A DNA stretch of 8,330 nucleotides from Oceanospirillales bacterium. Lineage in GTDB: Bacteria; Pseudomonadota; Gammaproteobacteria; Xanthomonadales; SZUA-36. Positions 1-7,052 of the stretch are shown piece after piece. The stretch covers positions 1 to 8,330 of the forward strand of contig QIKG01000214.1 in NCBI GenBank assembly GCA_003232965.1, given 5' to 3'. Each line of letters opens with the position of its first letter. Position 1 is the first letter of the stretch. The notes beneath the pieces were generated by a model. The model was not told the origin of the DNA, made no database searches, and saw only the letters and a program-made list of their open reading frames with translations. Made by a program: the position numbers and the translations under genes.

Positions 1-769
1 AATTTTTCCAGTCGCACATTTGGCGTAAGCAGATTGATAATTGCCCTAGTGCATTTGAGTGCAGAGGATTGATCTCCAGCACTTTTTGAAAGTAACGCGT
101 GGCTTCAGATAATTTTTTCTTCGTTTTATAGATCAGGCCGAGGTTATTCAGTGCCCCGCTATGGTTGGGCATGAGCGCGAGTGCTTTTTTGAAGCATTGA
201 ACAGCATCATCATCCCGATGTGCCTTTTTCAGTGCATTGCCAAGATTATAAATAGTATTGGCATGGCCGGGGTTGAGTTGTGTCGCGATCGTAAGGTGTT
301 TAACTGCATCGTGGTGACTTGCTTGTTTGCTATAGGCATGCCCAAGGTTGCTGTGGGCATTTGCATCGTTGAGGTTAATCTTGAGCGCTAGCTGAAAACT
401 TTCGATTGCCTGCGCATATTCTCCCTGGCTGTTTAATGAAATGCCCTTGTTGTTATGAGCCGCGCCCAAAACGGGGTTTTGTTCTATAGCCTGGTTGTAA
501 AACTCAATCGCTTCACAGTGCTGGCTGTTTTGCCCATAGGTGAGCCCTAGTAAATGGAGTGCATCTGCATGAGTGGGCTCAGCGGCAAGAATAGCGCGAT
601 AGCCGTTTGCCGCTTCGACCAGTTTTTGTTGCCTGTGGCAGGTAAGTGCTTGCTCAAGCAAATGTGCAATTTGGGAGGTGTTTGGCTTACCTGGGCGCGG
701 GGTGGAAGCATTCATCTTTTTAGCGCTACGAGCCGCTAATTTTTGTTTGCGATTTTTTTGACCGGCCAC
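1..769 (-). CDS. TPR-repeat protein, probable OGT/SPINDLY-type (GT41) glycosyltransferase, N-terminal part
   Basis: This is the 5' part of a gene that leaves the window at base 1; 256 codons are visible. After a basic N-terminus (MAGQKNRKQK, no signal peptide) there are about six TPR units of 34 residues at roughly 33-66, 67-100, 101-134, 135-168, 169-202 and 203-236. They show typical TPR positions such as AHNNKGISL, NAHSNLGHAY and GALNNLGLIYK. The array ends at 247-256 in CLRQMCDWKN, which resembles the Cys-Asp-Trp junction between the TPRs and the catalytic domain of O-GlcNAc transferases (human OGT has VCDWTDYD). The catalytic domain itself lies outside the window, so the enzymatic call rests on this junction and on TPR style. 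I chose the GTG at 769 because AAGG lies 8 bases upstream and the reading frame is open; ATG at 715 is the alternative. The gene is divergent from fliC, a place where flagellin glycosyltransferases often lie (for example fgt genes in Pseudomonas). It could also be a plain TPR protein. Confidence 0.8.
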   Translation of the reverse strand, partial: MAGQKNRKQKLAARSAKKMNASTPRPGKPNTSQIAHLLEQALTCHRQQKLVEAANGYRAILAAEPTHADALHLLGLTYGQNSQHCEAIEFYNQAIEQNPVLGAAHNNKGISLNSQGEYAQAIESFQLALKINLNDANAHSNLGHAYSKQASHHDAVKHLTIATQLNPGHANTIYNLGNALKKAHRDDDAVQCFKKALALMPNHSGALNNLGLIYKTKKKLSEATRYFQKVLEINPLHSNALGQLSICLRQMCDWKN

Positions 770-812
770 TCGGTTAACCTTGTATCTTGATTAGAATTAA
801 TAACTTATATCT

Positions 813-839
813 ATATTGTCTATATCGAGTGATATTGTC
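813..839. repeat. Direct repeat ATATTGTC flanking a small inverted repeat
   Basis: ATATTGTC occurs at 813-820 and again at 832-839, 19 bases apart start to start. Between and partly overlapping them is the inverted repeat ATATC-GAGT-GATAT (822-835). The arrangement could be an operator for the divergent genes, but AT-rich DNA produces such matches easily and no known regulator site is recognised. Confidence 0.35.
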
Positions 840-904
840 CAGTATTTAATACTTTAATATGGAATCAGTAGTTCAAACTTGTCGATAGGGTGAGTCATTT
901 AAGT

Positions 905-931
905 TAAAGATTATCTATCACTTTCCGATAA
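905..931 (+). promoter_or_regulatory. Sigma-28 (FliA) promoter of fliC
   Basis: The -35 element TAAAGATT (905-912) and the -10 element TCCGATAA (924-931) are separated by exactly 11 bases. Each matches seven of eight bases of the flagellar sigma-28 consensus (TAAAGTTT, N11, GCCGATAA). Transcription should begin near 937-940, giving a leader of about 105 bases before the fliC start codon. This is the late (class 3/4) flagellar promoter expected for a flagellin gene. Confidence 0.9.
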
Positions 932-941
932 CACTACTGGG

Positions 942-976
942 AGCGGTAAATACTTTTTTTGATAAGTATATCCGCT
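942..976 (+). promoter_or_regulatory. Stem-loop at the extreme 5' end of the fliC leader
   Basis: AGCGG (942-946) pairs with CCGCT (972-976), and ATACTT (950-955) pairs with AAGTAT (964-969), around a T-rich loop (956-963) with a small internal loop between the two stems. The structure starts within about five bases of the predicted sigma-28 transcription start, so the mRNA would begin with a hairpin. A 5' hairpin commonly protects mRNA from decay that starts at the 5' end; that role here is inference. The T-rich loop makes a terminator on the opposite strand unlikely. Confidence 0.55.
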
Positions 977-991
977 AAAGATGAATCCTTT

Positions 992-1023
992 CAGGTGCGC
1001 ATGAGACACTCTGCGCAGGCCTG
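992..1023 (+). promoter_or_regulatory. Second fliC leader stem-loop next to the ribosome binding site
   Basis: CAGG-TGCGCA (992-1001) pairs with TGCGCA (1012-1017) and CCTG (1020-1023), leaving a ten-base loop and a two-base GG bulge. It ends only four bases before the AAGGAG Shine-Dalgarno (1028-1033). The Shine-Dalgarno itself stays single-stranded in this fold, so the hairpin could insulate or present the ribosome site. The context AAAGGAG also fits the core of a CsrA site (ANGGA), which would allow translational control, but nothing in the window proves it. Confidence 0.55.
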
Positions 1024-1042
1024 TATAAAGGAGAAGTAAATT

Positions 1043-4000
1043 ATGGCTCTATCGATTAATACCAATATTGCATCGTTAAATGCACAGCGTAATCTCTCTG
1101 AATCTCAAAACCAATTAGGTGTCTCCCTGCAGCGTTTATCATCGGGTCTTCGTATTAATAGTGCGAAGGATGATGCGGCGGGTCTTGCTATTTCTAATCG
1201 ATTTACCACTCAAATTCGAGGCCTGGATCAGGCGGCTCGTAACGCGAATGATGGTATTTCACTTGCCCAAACTGCCGAGGGAGCACTTTCTGAAACAACC
1301 AACGCGCTACAGCGTATCCGTGAGCTGGCGATTCAGTCAGCTAACAGCACCAACTCCGCGGCTGATAGATCAGCGCTGCAATCTGAGGTGAATCAGCTTA
1401 TTTCAGAGATTGATCGTGTTGCAAACACCACTACATTTAATGGCTTGAAATTGCTAGATGGTTCTTTTACTGGTCAGTCTTTCCAGGTTGGTGCTGATGC
1501 AAATCAAACGATTGGTGTGAATGTGGCGGGCTCTACTAGTAATAGTATTGGTGTTAATAAGTTTACAGTGAATAACACCCAGTTGGGTATTACCAATGCG
1601 ACCAACGATGGTGGCGGCCCTCGTTTGACAACGCAAGGGCTTACTGCCACGGGTACAACCGTAGGCGCGGCGACAGGGACAGCGCAGACCATTACAGTTT
1701 CTGATGCCAATGGTTCAAATCAAACGCTTAATTTAACCGGTGCAGAAGCCTCTTCAGCGGTAGCCACTTCACTCGCGGGTATGACTGTAGGTGGTGAAAG
1801 CCCGATTGTCTCGGCAACTTTGAATGCTAATTCAACGACGATGGACTTTTCATCGGTTCCTGAGTTACAAAATGGTGAAGTGGCCTCTTTCACCTTGGGC
1901 GCTGCGGGTGCTACCGATCTGATTTCGATTACACGCGATACCAATGCATATGCATCACTTGCAGATCAAGTGGCATTTGAAATTAACAATGACATGTCTA
2001 GTATCACAACTGCAGATTCTACCTTTACAGCCACAGCTAGTGGTAATGTAGTGACACTATCGGGTACTAGTACAGCAGATATTACGCTACAGGATTTTGC
2101 GGTTACAGATGGCATTTCGACTGCACAAACAGCAACACTCTCTGGTTTTACCGGTATGGATGTGGTCAACGATGTTGATTTGACCTTTGCTGCAGCTGGT
2201 TATACTAATGGAGAGACATTTTCACTCGATGTTAATGGCTCGTCTGTGGCGGTGACCATTAATGTTGCGTCAGCTACACAAGCAACCTCCACCGGTAATG
2301 TAGATACAACGACTCCTCCTGATGTTTCTACTGCTGCTTCTGGTCAATTCGCTATTAATGTCGATGGTGTCAATTACAACATTGATATCAGCGGTGAGGC
2401 ATTCGCAGATTCAGGAAATGCTACTGGCGCAGAGCTTGTCACTGCAATAAACAATCAGATTGCATTAGGTGGAGCTGGTATTGCGGGTGAGGTGGCGGCC
2501 TCATTGAATGGTAACTTCCTGAGTCTAACGACGACTGATAACGGCACGGCGGCTACAGTGTCAGTCAGTCCGCATTCGAATGGTATTGGAACAGGTCAGA
2601 CAAGTTTATTTGGTACATTGACTGATGTCGCTGGCACTGATGGCACCACCACCGATGCGGACGTAGGCGCTAGCTTTGCAGCTGCTATTAATGGTGTAAC
2701 AGATATTACAGCTGTTAATACAGGTGGTGTTGTGACAGTAACAGGTAGTTCTGCCAATATGGCTAATCTGACCTTCTCAAATTTTACCGGTGGTAATTCA
2801 GTTGAAACCTTTACAATTGCTGATGGTGGTGGAACGCCATCCGACAGTGGTACGGGTACTCAAACAGCAGGAACAAACACGACAGACACGCTTTCTGCAA
2901 CCAATAGCATTACGCTGAATATTGAAGGTGTGACTCAAACGATTGACCTGAAAGGCGTGCAAACAACAGGCGCCAATATTGCGCAGGCATTTCGCGATGA
3001 CCTGAATATTGCGAATGTAACCGTAGGTGGTACAGCTGCGAATGTTACCCTGTCCGCTACCAGTAGTCTCGGTGTGCTTGAATTTGACTCTGGTGCCCAA
3101 AACGGTGTGGATGATGGTGGTGCCAGCTTTAGTATCGGGGTGAGTGGTGGTGCGACGAACACGACGGGTGATGCCTCGTTTACACTGGTTGCTGCTGAAG
3201 ACGAGCAGTTTACGGCCAATGCTGCAGTATCAACGGTGACTTTTGCTGGGCAGACAATGACTGAAGCAGGTACTGATAGTGGTGTAGCACGTGCGGGTAT
3301 GGAAGTGGTTGTTGCCGATGGTTTTAGCATTACCTCATCACTGACAGCGGCTAATGGCGGTTTGTTGAATATTTCAACTGCAGGTGATGCTGCTGCACTG
3401 GCAACAACCGGTATTGCTGATAGCAGCGCTGGCAATAATGTCTCTCAGCAGGTGTTAACCATCAGTGGCAGTAGCACATCAACCGTTCAGGTTGCGGCGA
3501 ATGATTCGGCCAATACTATTGTTGCTGCTGTTAATGCTATTGCAGATACAACGGGTGTTACGGCCACGGGTAGCAATGAGGTTACCTTGAGTGACCTGAC
3601 GAATAGTGGTGTGATTTCATTCGATTTAAATGGTCGCAGTATTTCAGCAAACGTCACTGCCTCTGATATGTCTAGCCTTGCAGAAGCGGTTAACGATGCC
3701 AGTGGTGCAACCGGTATTAGAGCGACTTTATCGCTTGATAAGGGCTCTATGACACTGACTAATGATACGGGTGCTGATATTGCGATCCAGAATTTTGATA
3801 GTTCAGTTGCCGTTGATTCTGCTACAGGCCAAACCGTTAGCATGAATGTTTCAGGTGCGACTGGCCCTGCCAGCCAGATTGAGGCGGGTGGTATCAATGC
3901 GGGAATGCGTGATTCAACCGTAGTCGGTGGTTCAGTCGACTTCAAGTCAACCTCTGGCTACTTTAGTATTAGCTCAGACATTTCAGCATCTGCTGGTGGT

Positions 4001-4357
4001 CTGTTTGCCGGTGCAGCTAATGAGCTTCAGGCGGCTAATCGTACAACGGTTAATTCGTTGGACATCAGTAGCGTAATCGGAGCCAATGAAGCCATTGATA
4101 TTCTCGATGGTGCGTTGGCGGATGTGGATACTATTCGAGCAGACCTTGGTGCGATTCAGACCCGTTTTGAATCAACCATCGCGAGTTTGAGAGCGACTTC
4201 AGAAAACTTGACCGCGGCGCGTTCACGTATTCTGGATACTGATTTTGCCGCTGAAACAGCGGCTTTGACCAGAGCACAAATACTACAGCAGGCAGGTGTC
4301 TCTATGTTGGCGCAAGCGAACAGCTTACCTCAACTAGCACTCTCACTACTGCAGTAA
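1043..4357 (+). CDS. fliC: Flagellin, giant form with large central insertion
   Basis: This encodes the filament subunit, secreted by the flagellar type III system and polymerised under the FliD cap. The 1104 aa are well above the 270-600 usual for flagellins. Residues 1-165 are classic D0/D1 (MALSINTNIASLNAQRNL, RLSSGLRINSAKDDAAG, then LQRIRELAIQSANSTNS at 89-105). Residues from about 955 to 1104 are the returning D1/D0, ending ARSRILDTDFAAETA and LPQLALSLLQ. The roughly 790 residues between are Ser/Thr/Gly/Ala/Asp/Asn-rich beta sequence with several Flagellin-IN-like modules. I see no Cys or Trp and only six lysines (42, 136, 173, 637, 900, 968). ATG at 1043 has AAGGAG nine bases upstream and follows a sigma-28 promoter. 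The frame is open throughout. Ser and Thr make up 18 of the 60 residues 181-240, which suits O-glycosylation; that modification is inference. Confidence 0.97.
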   Translation: MALSINTNIASLNAQRNLSESQNQLGVSLQRLSSGLRINSAKDDAAGLAISNRFTTQIRGLDQAARNANDGISLAQTAEGALSETTNALQRIRELAIQSANSTNSAADRSALQSEVNQLISEIDRVANTTTFNGLKLLDGSFTGQSFQVGADANQTIGVNVAGSTSNSIGVNKFTVNNTQLGITNATNDGGGPRLTTQGLTATGTTVGAATGTAQTITVSDANGSNQTLNLTGAEASSAVATSLAGMTVGGESPIVSATLNANSTTMDFSSVPELQNGEVASFTLGAAGATDLISITRDTNAYASLADQVAFEINNDMSSITTADSTFTATASGNVVTLSGTSTADITLQDFAVTDGISTAQTATLSGFTGMDVVNDVDLTFAAAGYTNGETFSLDVNGSSVAVTINVASATQATSTGNVDTTTPPDVSTAASGQFAINVDGVNYNIDISGEAFADSGNATGAELVTAINNQIALGGAGIAGEVAASLNGNFLSLTTTDNGTAATVSVSPHSNGIGTGQTSLFGTLTDVAGTDGTTTDADVGASFAAAINGVTDITAVNTGGVVTVTGSSANMANLTFSNFTGGNSVETFTIADGGGTPSDSGTGTQTAGTNTTDTLSATNSITLNIEGVTQTIDLKGVQTTGANIAQAFRDDLNIANVTVGGTAANVTLSATSSLGVLEFDSGAQNGVDDGGASFSIGVSGGATNTTGDASFTLVAAEDEQFTANAAVSTVTFAGQTMTEAGTDSGVARAGMEVVVADGFSITSSLTAANGGLLNISTAGDAAALATTGIADSSAGNNVSQQVLTISGSSTSTVQVAANDSANTIVAAVNAIADTTGVTATGSNEVTLSDLTNSGVISFDLNGRSISANVTASDMSSLAEAVNDASGATGIRATLSLDKGSMTLTNDTGADIAIQNFDSSVAVDSATGQTVSMNVSGATGPASQIEAGGINAGMRDSTVVGGSVDFKSTSGYFSISSDISASAGGLFAGAANELQAANRTTVNSLDISSVIGANEAIDILDGALADVDTIRADLGAIQTRFESTIASLRATSENLTAARSRILDTDFAAETAALTRAQILQQAGVSMLAQANSLPQLALSLLQ
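1880..3805 (+). repeat. Chain of divergent Flagellin-IN-like modules inside fliC
   Basis: Within the outer domain (residues 280-921) I see about six diverged protein-level repeats. They begin near residues 280, 434, 540, 621, 803 and 850, and another partial one lies near 392. Each has the pattern of a short strand, an amphipathic segment with Ala-x-x-(I/V)-N, then a beta hairpin. Three share a very similar final hairpin: VTLSGTSTADITLQDF (337-352), VTVTGSSANMANLTFSNF (564-581) and MTLTNDTGADIAIQNF (903-918). This resembles the Flagellin_IN (hook IN) fold family. No near-identical DNA repeats were seen, so the duplication is old rather than a recent tandem expansion. Confidence 0.6.
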
Positions 4358-4375
4358 AGCAAGGCCCTTAGTGGA

Positions 4376-4401
4376 GAAGGGATTGGGTAACCAGCCTCTT
4401 C
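4376..4401 (+). other. Stem-loop between fliC and flaG
   Basis: GAAGG (4376-4380) can pair with CC-t-CTTC (4395-4401), enclosing a TGG-gtaa-CCA inner stem (4384-4393). No run of T follows, so this is not a canonical intrinsic terminator. It could stabilise the 3' end of the abundant fliC message or act as a processing site with partial read-through into flaG. An alternative five-base stem, CCCTT/AAGGG (4365-4381), competes with it. Confidence 0.35.
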
Positions 4402-4448
4402 TTCATTAAGGTTAGTTCTATGTAAAAAGGTGAGAAAAGGTGAATGTT

Positions 4449-4898
4449 ATGGCAGCAGATATTTCTAATCTGGTCAGGATGGCAACACCAGTCAATGTAA
4501 ATCATTCCACAAGTGCTTCTATTGCAAGGACAGATGAAGTGGCAGCCCCGGTGGCAACATCAGAAGCGGCAGCAGAGCGGCAAAAAGAGGCTGCCTCGGT
4601 GGTTTCAGAAACGGCCGTTGTGTCAGATCAGCAGGCAGGCGTGGTTGAGCAGGCTGAGCTTAATGACGCGGTGACCTATATCAATGATCATTTTCAAAAT
4701 ATCCAGCGAAATCTTGAGTTTAGTGTCGAAGAAGATACTGGCAAGGTGCTGGTTCGTGTCTATGATACTGAGACAGAAGCGTTGATTCGTCAAATTCCTG
4801 GAGAGCAGGCAATAAAGCTGGCTCAAATCATGCATGAAAAAAACCTGGAGGCAGATGCATTAAAGGCAGATGGTTTTTTACTACAGGAAAAAGCGTAG
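4449..4898 (+). CDS. flaG: FlaG family flagellar protein
   Basis: This is a small FlaG-family protein (149 aa). In polar-flagellated species FlaG affects filament length and number, and its gene usually lies between fliC and fliD, as here. The N-terminal half (about 1-70) is a low-complexity Ala/Ser/Glu/Val linker. The C-terminal half is the conserved domain, with NLEFSVEEDTGKVLVRVYD at about 88-106, the hallmark LIRQIPGEQAIKLA at 112-125 and a charged tail. The start is ambiguous: ATG at 4449 has AAAAGG eight bases upstream, while an in-frame GTG at 4440 (three more residues) has AAAAAGG nine bases upstream. I prefer the ATG. The gene begins 91 bases after fliC with no sigma-28 promoter visible in the gap, so it may be read through from fliC or from an unrecognised promoter. 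Confidence 0.92.
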   Translation: MAADISNLVRMATPVNVNHSTSASIARTDEVAAPVATSEAAAERQKEAASVVSETAVVSDQQAGVVEQAELNDAVTYINDHFQNIQRNLEFSVEEDTGKVLVRVYDTETEALIRQIPGEQAIKLAQIMHEKNLEADALKADGFLLQEKA

Positions 4899-4921
4899 GG
4901 TTTAGATCACTGACCGCACCC

Positions 4922-4940
4922 AAACAGGGCCTGTTTTAAT
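4922..4940 (+). terminator. Possible weak intrinsic terminator after flaG
   Basis: AAACAG (4922-4927) pairs with CTGTTT (4931-4936 region) in a compact, near-perfect palindrome whose loop is only a few bases, followed by TTTAATT. It lies 24 bases after the flaG stop. The stem is short and half A-T, so termination would be partial at best. Being nearly symmetrical, it could also be a protein-binding site. Confidence 0.35.
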
Positions 4941-5036
4941 TGCCAGTCTCAGATTAACCTGATTAGTTTTAAAGCTTATTATTGTGTGAAGGGTCTGTTC
5001 GAGCGAAATTCACATATTCCTTAAGCTGGAGATAGT

Positions 5037-7052
5037 ATGGCGACAATCACAACACTGGGTATTGGCTCGGGCATTGATGTTAATGGCCTGGTCGATAGCC
5101 TTATCAGGGCAGAACGTGAACCCCCGCAACTGCGCCTTGATACACGAGAAGCAGAACTCCAGGCACAACTCTCTTCTTTTGGTCTCCTTCAGGGGGCAAT
5201 GTCCAGTTTTAAAGATACACTCTCTGGTATGCGTACTGCATCTAGCGCCAGTGCATTGTCGGCGCGTGTGAGCGATAACACTATTTTGACAGCCTCTACC
5301 GTTTTTACGGCAGAAGAGGGGCGTTATAGTATTGAGGTTCAAACGTTAGCTCAAGGCCTTGCAGTGGCCTCAAGCGCATTTTCCGATATTGAAGCGGAGG
5401 TGGGTACGGGTACTTTGAGTTTTACCTTTGGTACCGCATCGTACGATGAAGAAGGCGTATTGGATGGTTTTAGTAAAAATGATGCGAAGACAACTCGTAA
5501 TGTCATCATCACTGATGGTAGTCTGGAAGGGATTCGTGACGCAGTTAATGACGCTGATGTTGGCGTGACCGCATCAGTTGTTAATGTGGGATCAGAGGGC
5601 TACAAGATACTTTTTTCTGTCAATGATGTTGGGGCGAAAAATAGTCTTGAAATTACAGTGTCTGACAATGAAACGGACAATGTTGATACGACGGGGCTTT
5701 CTCAGTTGGCTTACGGCGTTGGCAACACCAATATGAGTGAAACCCTGGCGGCTCAAGATGCAACGATTTTGTATAATGGCTTATCCGTTTCGCGTGCTAG
5801 CAACTCTATTTCAGACCTGATAAAAGGCGTCACGCTTAACCTGAATAAGGTGTCAGAAGAGGATGTCGCAACGGATGTAACGGTGAGCAAAAGCCTTGCT
5901 TCAATCAAGACCAATATCAATAATTTTGTCGCTGGCTATAACCAATTAGCAACGGTGCTTTCTTCGTTGACCGAATACAATGCAGAGACGGGTGTTGGTG
6001 CGATTTTACAGGGTGATAGTGTTACCCGCAACATCGAAAACCTGCTGCGAAAAGAGTTGTTTGGTTCTGTGGATATAGGTGGTCGTGACAACCTTACCCT
6101 TGCGGGTGTCGGTATTACAACGACGGCGGATGGCACGTTACAAATTGATAATGAAAAACTGGAGGCAGCAGCCGAGTCTGATCTTGATCTGGTGGCAAAC
6201 CTTTTCGCACTGAATGGTAATAGTAGTGGTGATGGTGTTAAATATATCAGTGCAACACCTAATACAGATGAAGGCGAGTTTCGAGTGAATATCTCTCAGC
6301 TCGCAACAAAAGGTAGTTATAGCAGTAGTACCGATGTCACTGATTTTACGGTGGATGCGAGTAACGATACCTTTACGATCAGGATTGATGGGGTGGAGTC
6401 TGACCTAATAAGGCTTTCTAATGGTGCTCCATACGCGAGTGGCGAGGTGTTAGCTAAAGAGATACAGGCCAGTATTAATACAGACTCAGCACTGAAAGAG
6501 GCGGGAGCCACGGTGTCAGTTTCATTTGACGAGAATCGTTTTGTGATCACTTCTGAGCTCTATGGGAGCGCATCGACTGTAGAGATGGTGACTGCTGAAG
6601 GGTTGGGTTTAAATGGCGGTGTCAGTATTGATGGCCTGAATATCTCTGGCACTATCGGTGGTGAGCCTGCTACAGGTGAGGGGCAGTTTCTGGTTTCGAA
6701 TGGCGCTGAAAGCAGCGGGTTAAATATTGAGTATAGTGGTAGCGAGACGGGTATGGTAGGCAGTATCACGGTTTCGCGTGGATATGCCGATCGACTTTTT
6801 AATCTGGTTGATGAGATGCTCTCTACAGGCGGTGGTATTCAGGGGAAAACCAGTGGTATTGAGGCGCGCATTGCTGATATCAGTGAGCAACGTGTTTTTC
6901 TTGAAAAACGACTGTTAGCAAAGGAGAGTTTGTTACGATCTCAGTTTGGTGCAATGGATATACTGGTTGCCCAGCTGCGATCGACAGGTGAATTTTTAAC
7001 TCAGCAGCTGGCTTCTCTTCCTCAGATTGGCAGGAATAATAGAGCTCGTTAG
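5037..7052 (+). CDS. fliD: Flagellar filament cap protein (HAP2), enlarged
   Basis: FliD sits at the filament tip as a cap and promotes folding and insertion of flagellin subunits. The N-terminal FliD domain covers about 3-107 (LGIGSGIDVNGLVDSLI, AEREPPQLRLDTREAELQAQ). A Flagellin-IN-like segment lies at about 162-210. The C-terminal FliD domain starts near 235 (NGLSVSRASNSISDLIKGVTL at 247-267, YNQL at 301-304). Its closing helical part runs from about 600 to 660, with heptad-like RIADISEQRVFLEKRL and a tail ending LPQIG. The 671 aa exceed the 450-480 of enteric FliD. Most of the excess is a beta-rich insertion at about 400-575, which includes another IN-like module (about 440-520: FTIRIDGVESDLIRL, then VSVSFDENRFVITSELYG). 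No Cys is present, as usual for secreted axial proteins. ATG at 5037 has GGAG five bases upstream. No convincing promoter was found in the 138-base gap before it. Confidence 0.96.
   Translation: MATITTLGIGSGIDVNGLVDSLIRAEREPPQLRLDTREAELQAQLSSFGLLQGAMSSFKDTLSGMRTASSASALSARVSDNTILTASTVFTAEEGRYSIEVQTLAQGLAVASSAFSDIEAEVGTGTLSFTFGTASYDEEGVLDGFSKNDAKTTRNVIITDGSLEGIRDAVNDADVGVTASVVNVGSEGYKILFSVNDVGAKNSLEITVSDNETDNVDTTGLSQLAYGVGNTNMSETLAAQDATILYNGLSVSRASNSISDLIKGVTLNLNKVSEEDVATDVTVSKSLASIKTNINNFVAGYNQLATVLSSLTEYNAETGVGAILQGDSVTRNIENLLRKELFGSVDIGGRDNLTLAGVGITTTADGTLQIDNEKLEAAAESDLDLVANLFALNGNSSGDGVKYISATPNTDEGEFRVNISQLATKGSYSSSTDVTDFTVDASNDTFTIRIDGVESDLIRLSNGAPYASGEVLAKEIQASINTDSALKEAGATVSVSFDENRFVITSELYGSASTVEMVTAEGLGLNGGVSIDGLNISGTIGGEPATGEGQFLVSNGAESSGLNIEYSGSETGMVGSITVSRGYADRLFNLVDEMLSTGGGIQGKTSGIEARIADISEQRVFLEKRLLAKESLLRSQFGAMDILVAQLRSTGEFLTQQLASLPQIGRNNRAR

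Larger units (their letters stand above)
770..1042. promoter_or_regulatory. Divergent intergenic region between TPR gene and fliC
   Basis: This 273-base spacer must hold the promoters of both divergent genes. The half next to the TPR gene (about 782-870) is very AT-rich and carries short direct and inverted repeats. The fliC half has a clear sigma-28 promoter, two leader stem-loops and a strong Shine-Dalgarno (AAGGAG at 1028-1033, nine bases before the fliC ATG). I find no convincing sigma-70 or sigma-54 promoter for the minus-strand gene, although the AT-rich part is where one would sit. Confidence 0.75.

Noticed and set aside
161..739. Short plus-strand open frames over the TPR gene
   Set aside because: The minus-strand frame encodes a clean series of TPR units through the same bases; the plus-strand products resemble nothing.
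862..888. Second sigma-28 -10-like element GTCGATAG (881-888)
   Set aside because: The -35 position 11 bases upstream reads GAATCAGT, which does not match TAAAGTTT.
2935..3435. 166-residue open frame on the minus strand inside fliC (also 3487-3945, 152 residues)
   Set aside because: Both lie antisense to a strongly supported flagellin frame, have no family features and are Val/Ala/Ser/Pro-rich, as expected from the reverse of a Thr/Gly/Asp/Asn-rich gene.
1043..4357. Recent tandem DNA duplications or an inserted mobile element inside fliC
   Set aside because: No near-identical DNA repeats, terminal inverted repeats or target duplications are visible; the similarity between modules is at protein level only.
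4970..4996. TAAAGCTT before fliD as a sigma-28 -35 element
   Set aside because: The correctly spaced -10 position reads AAGGGTCT, with no resemblance to GCCGATAA.
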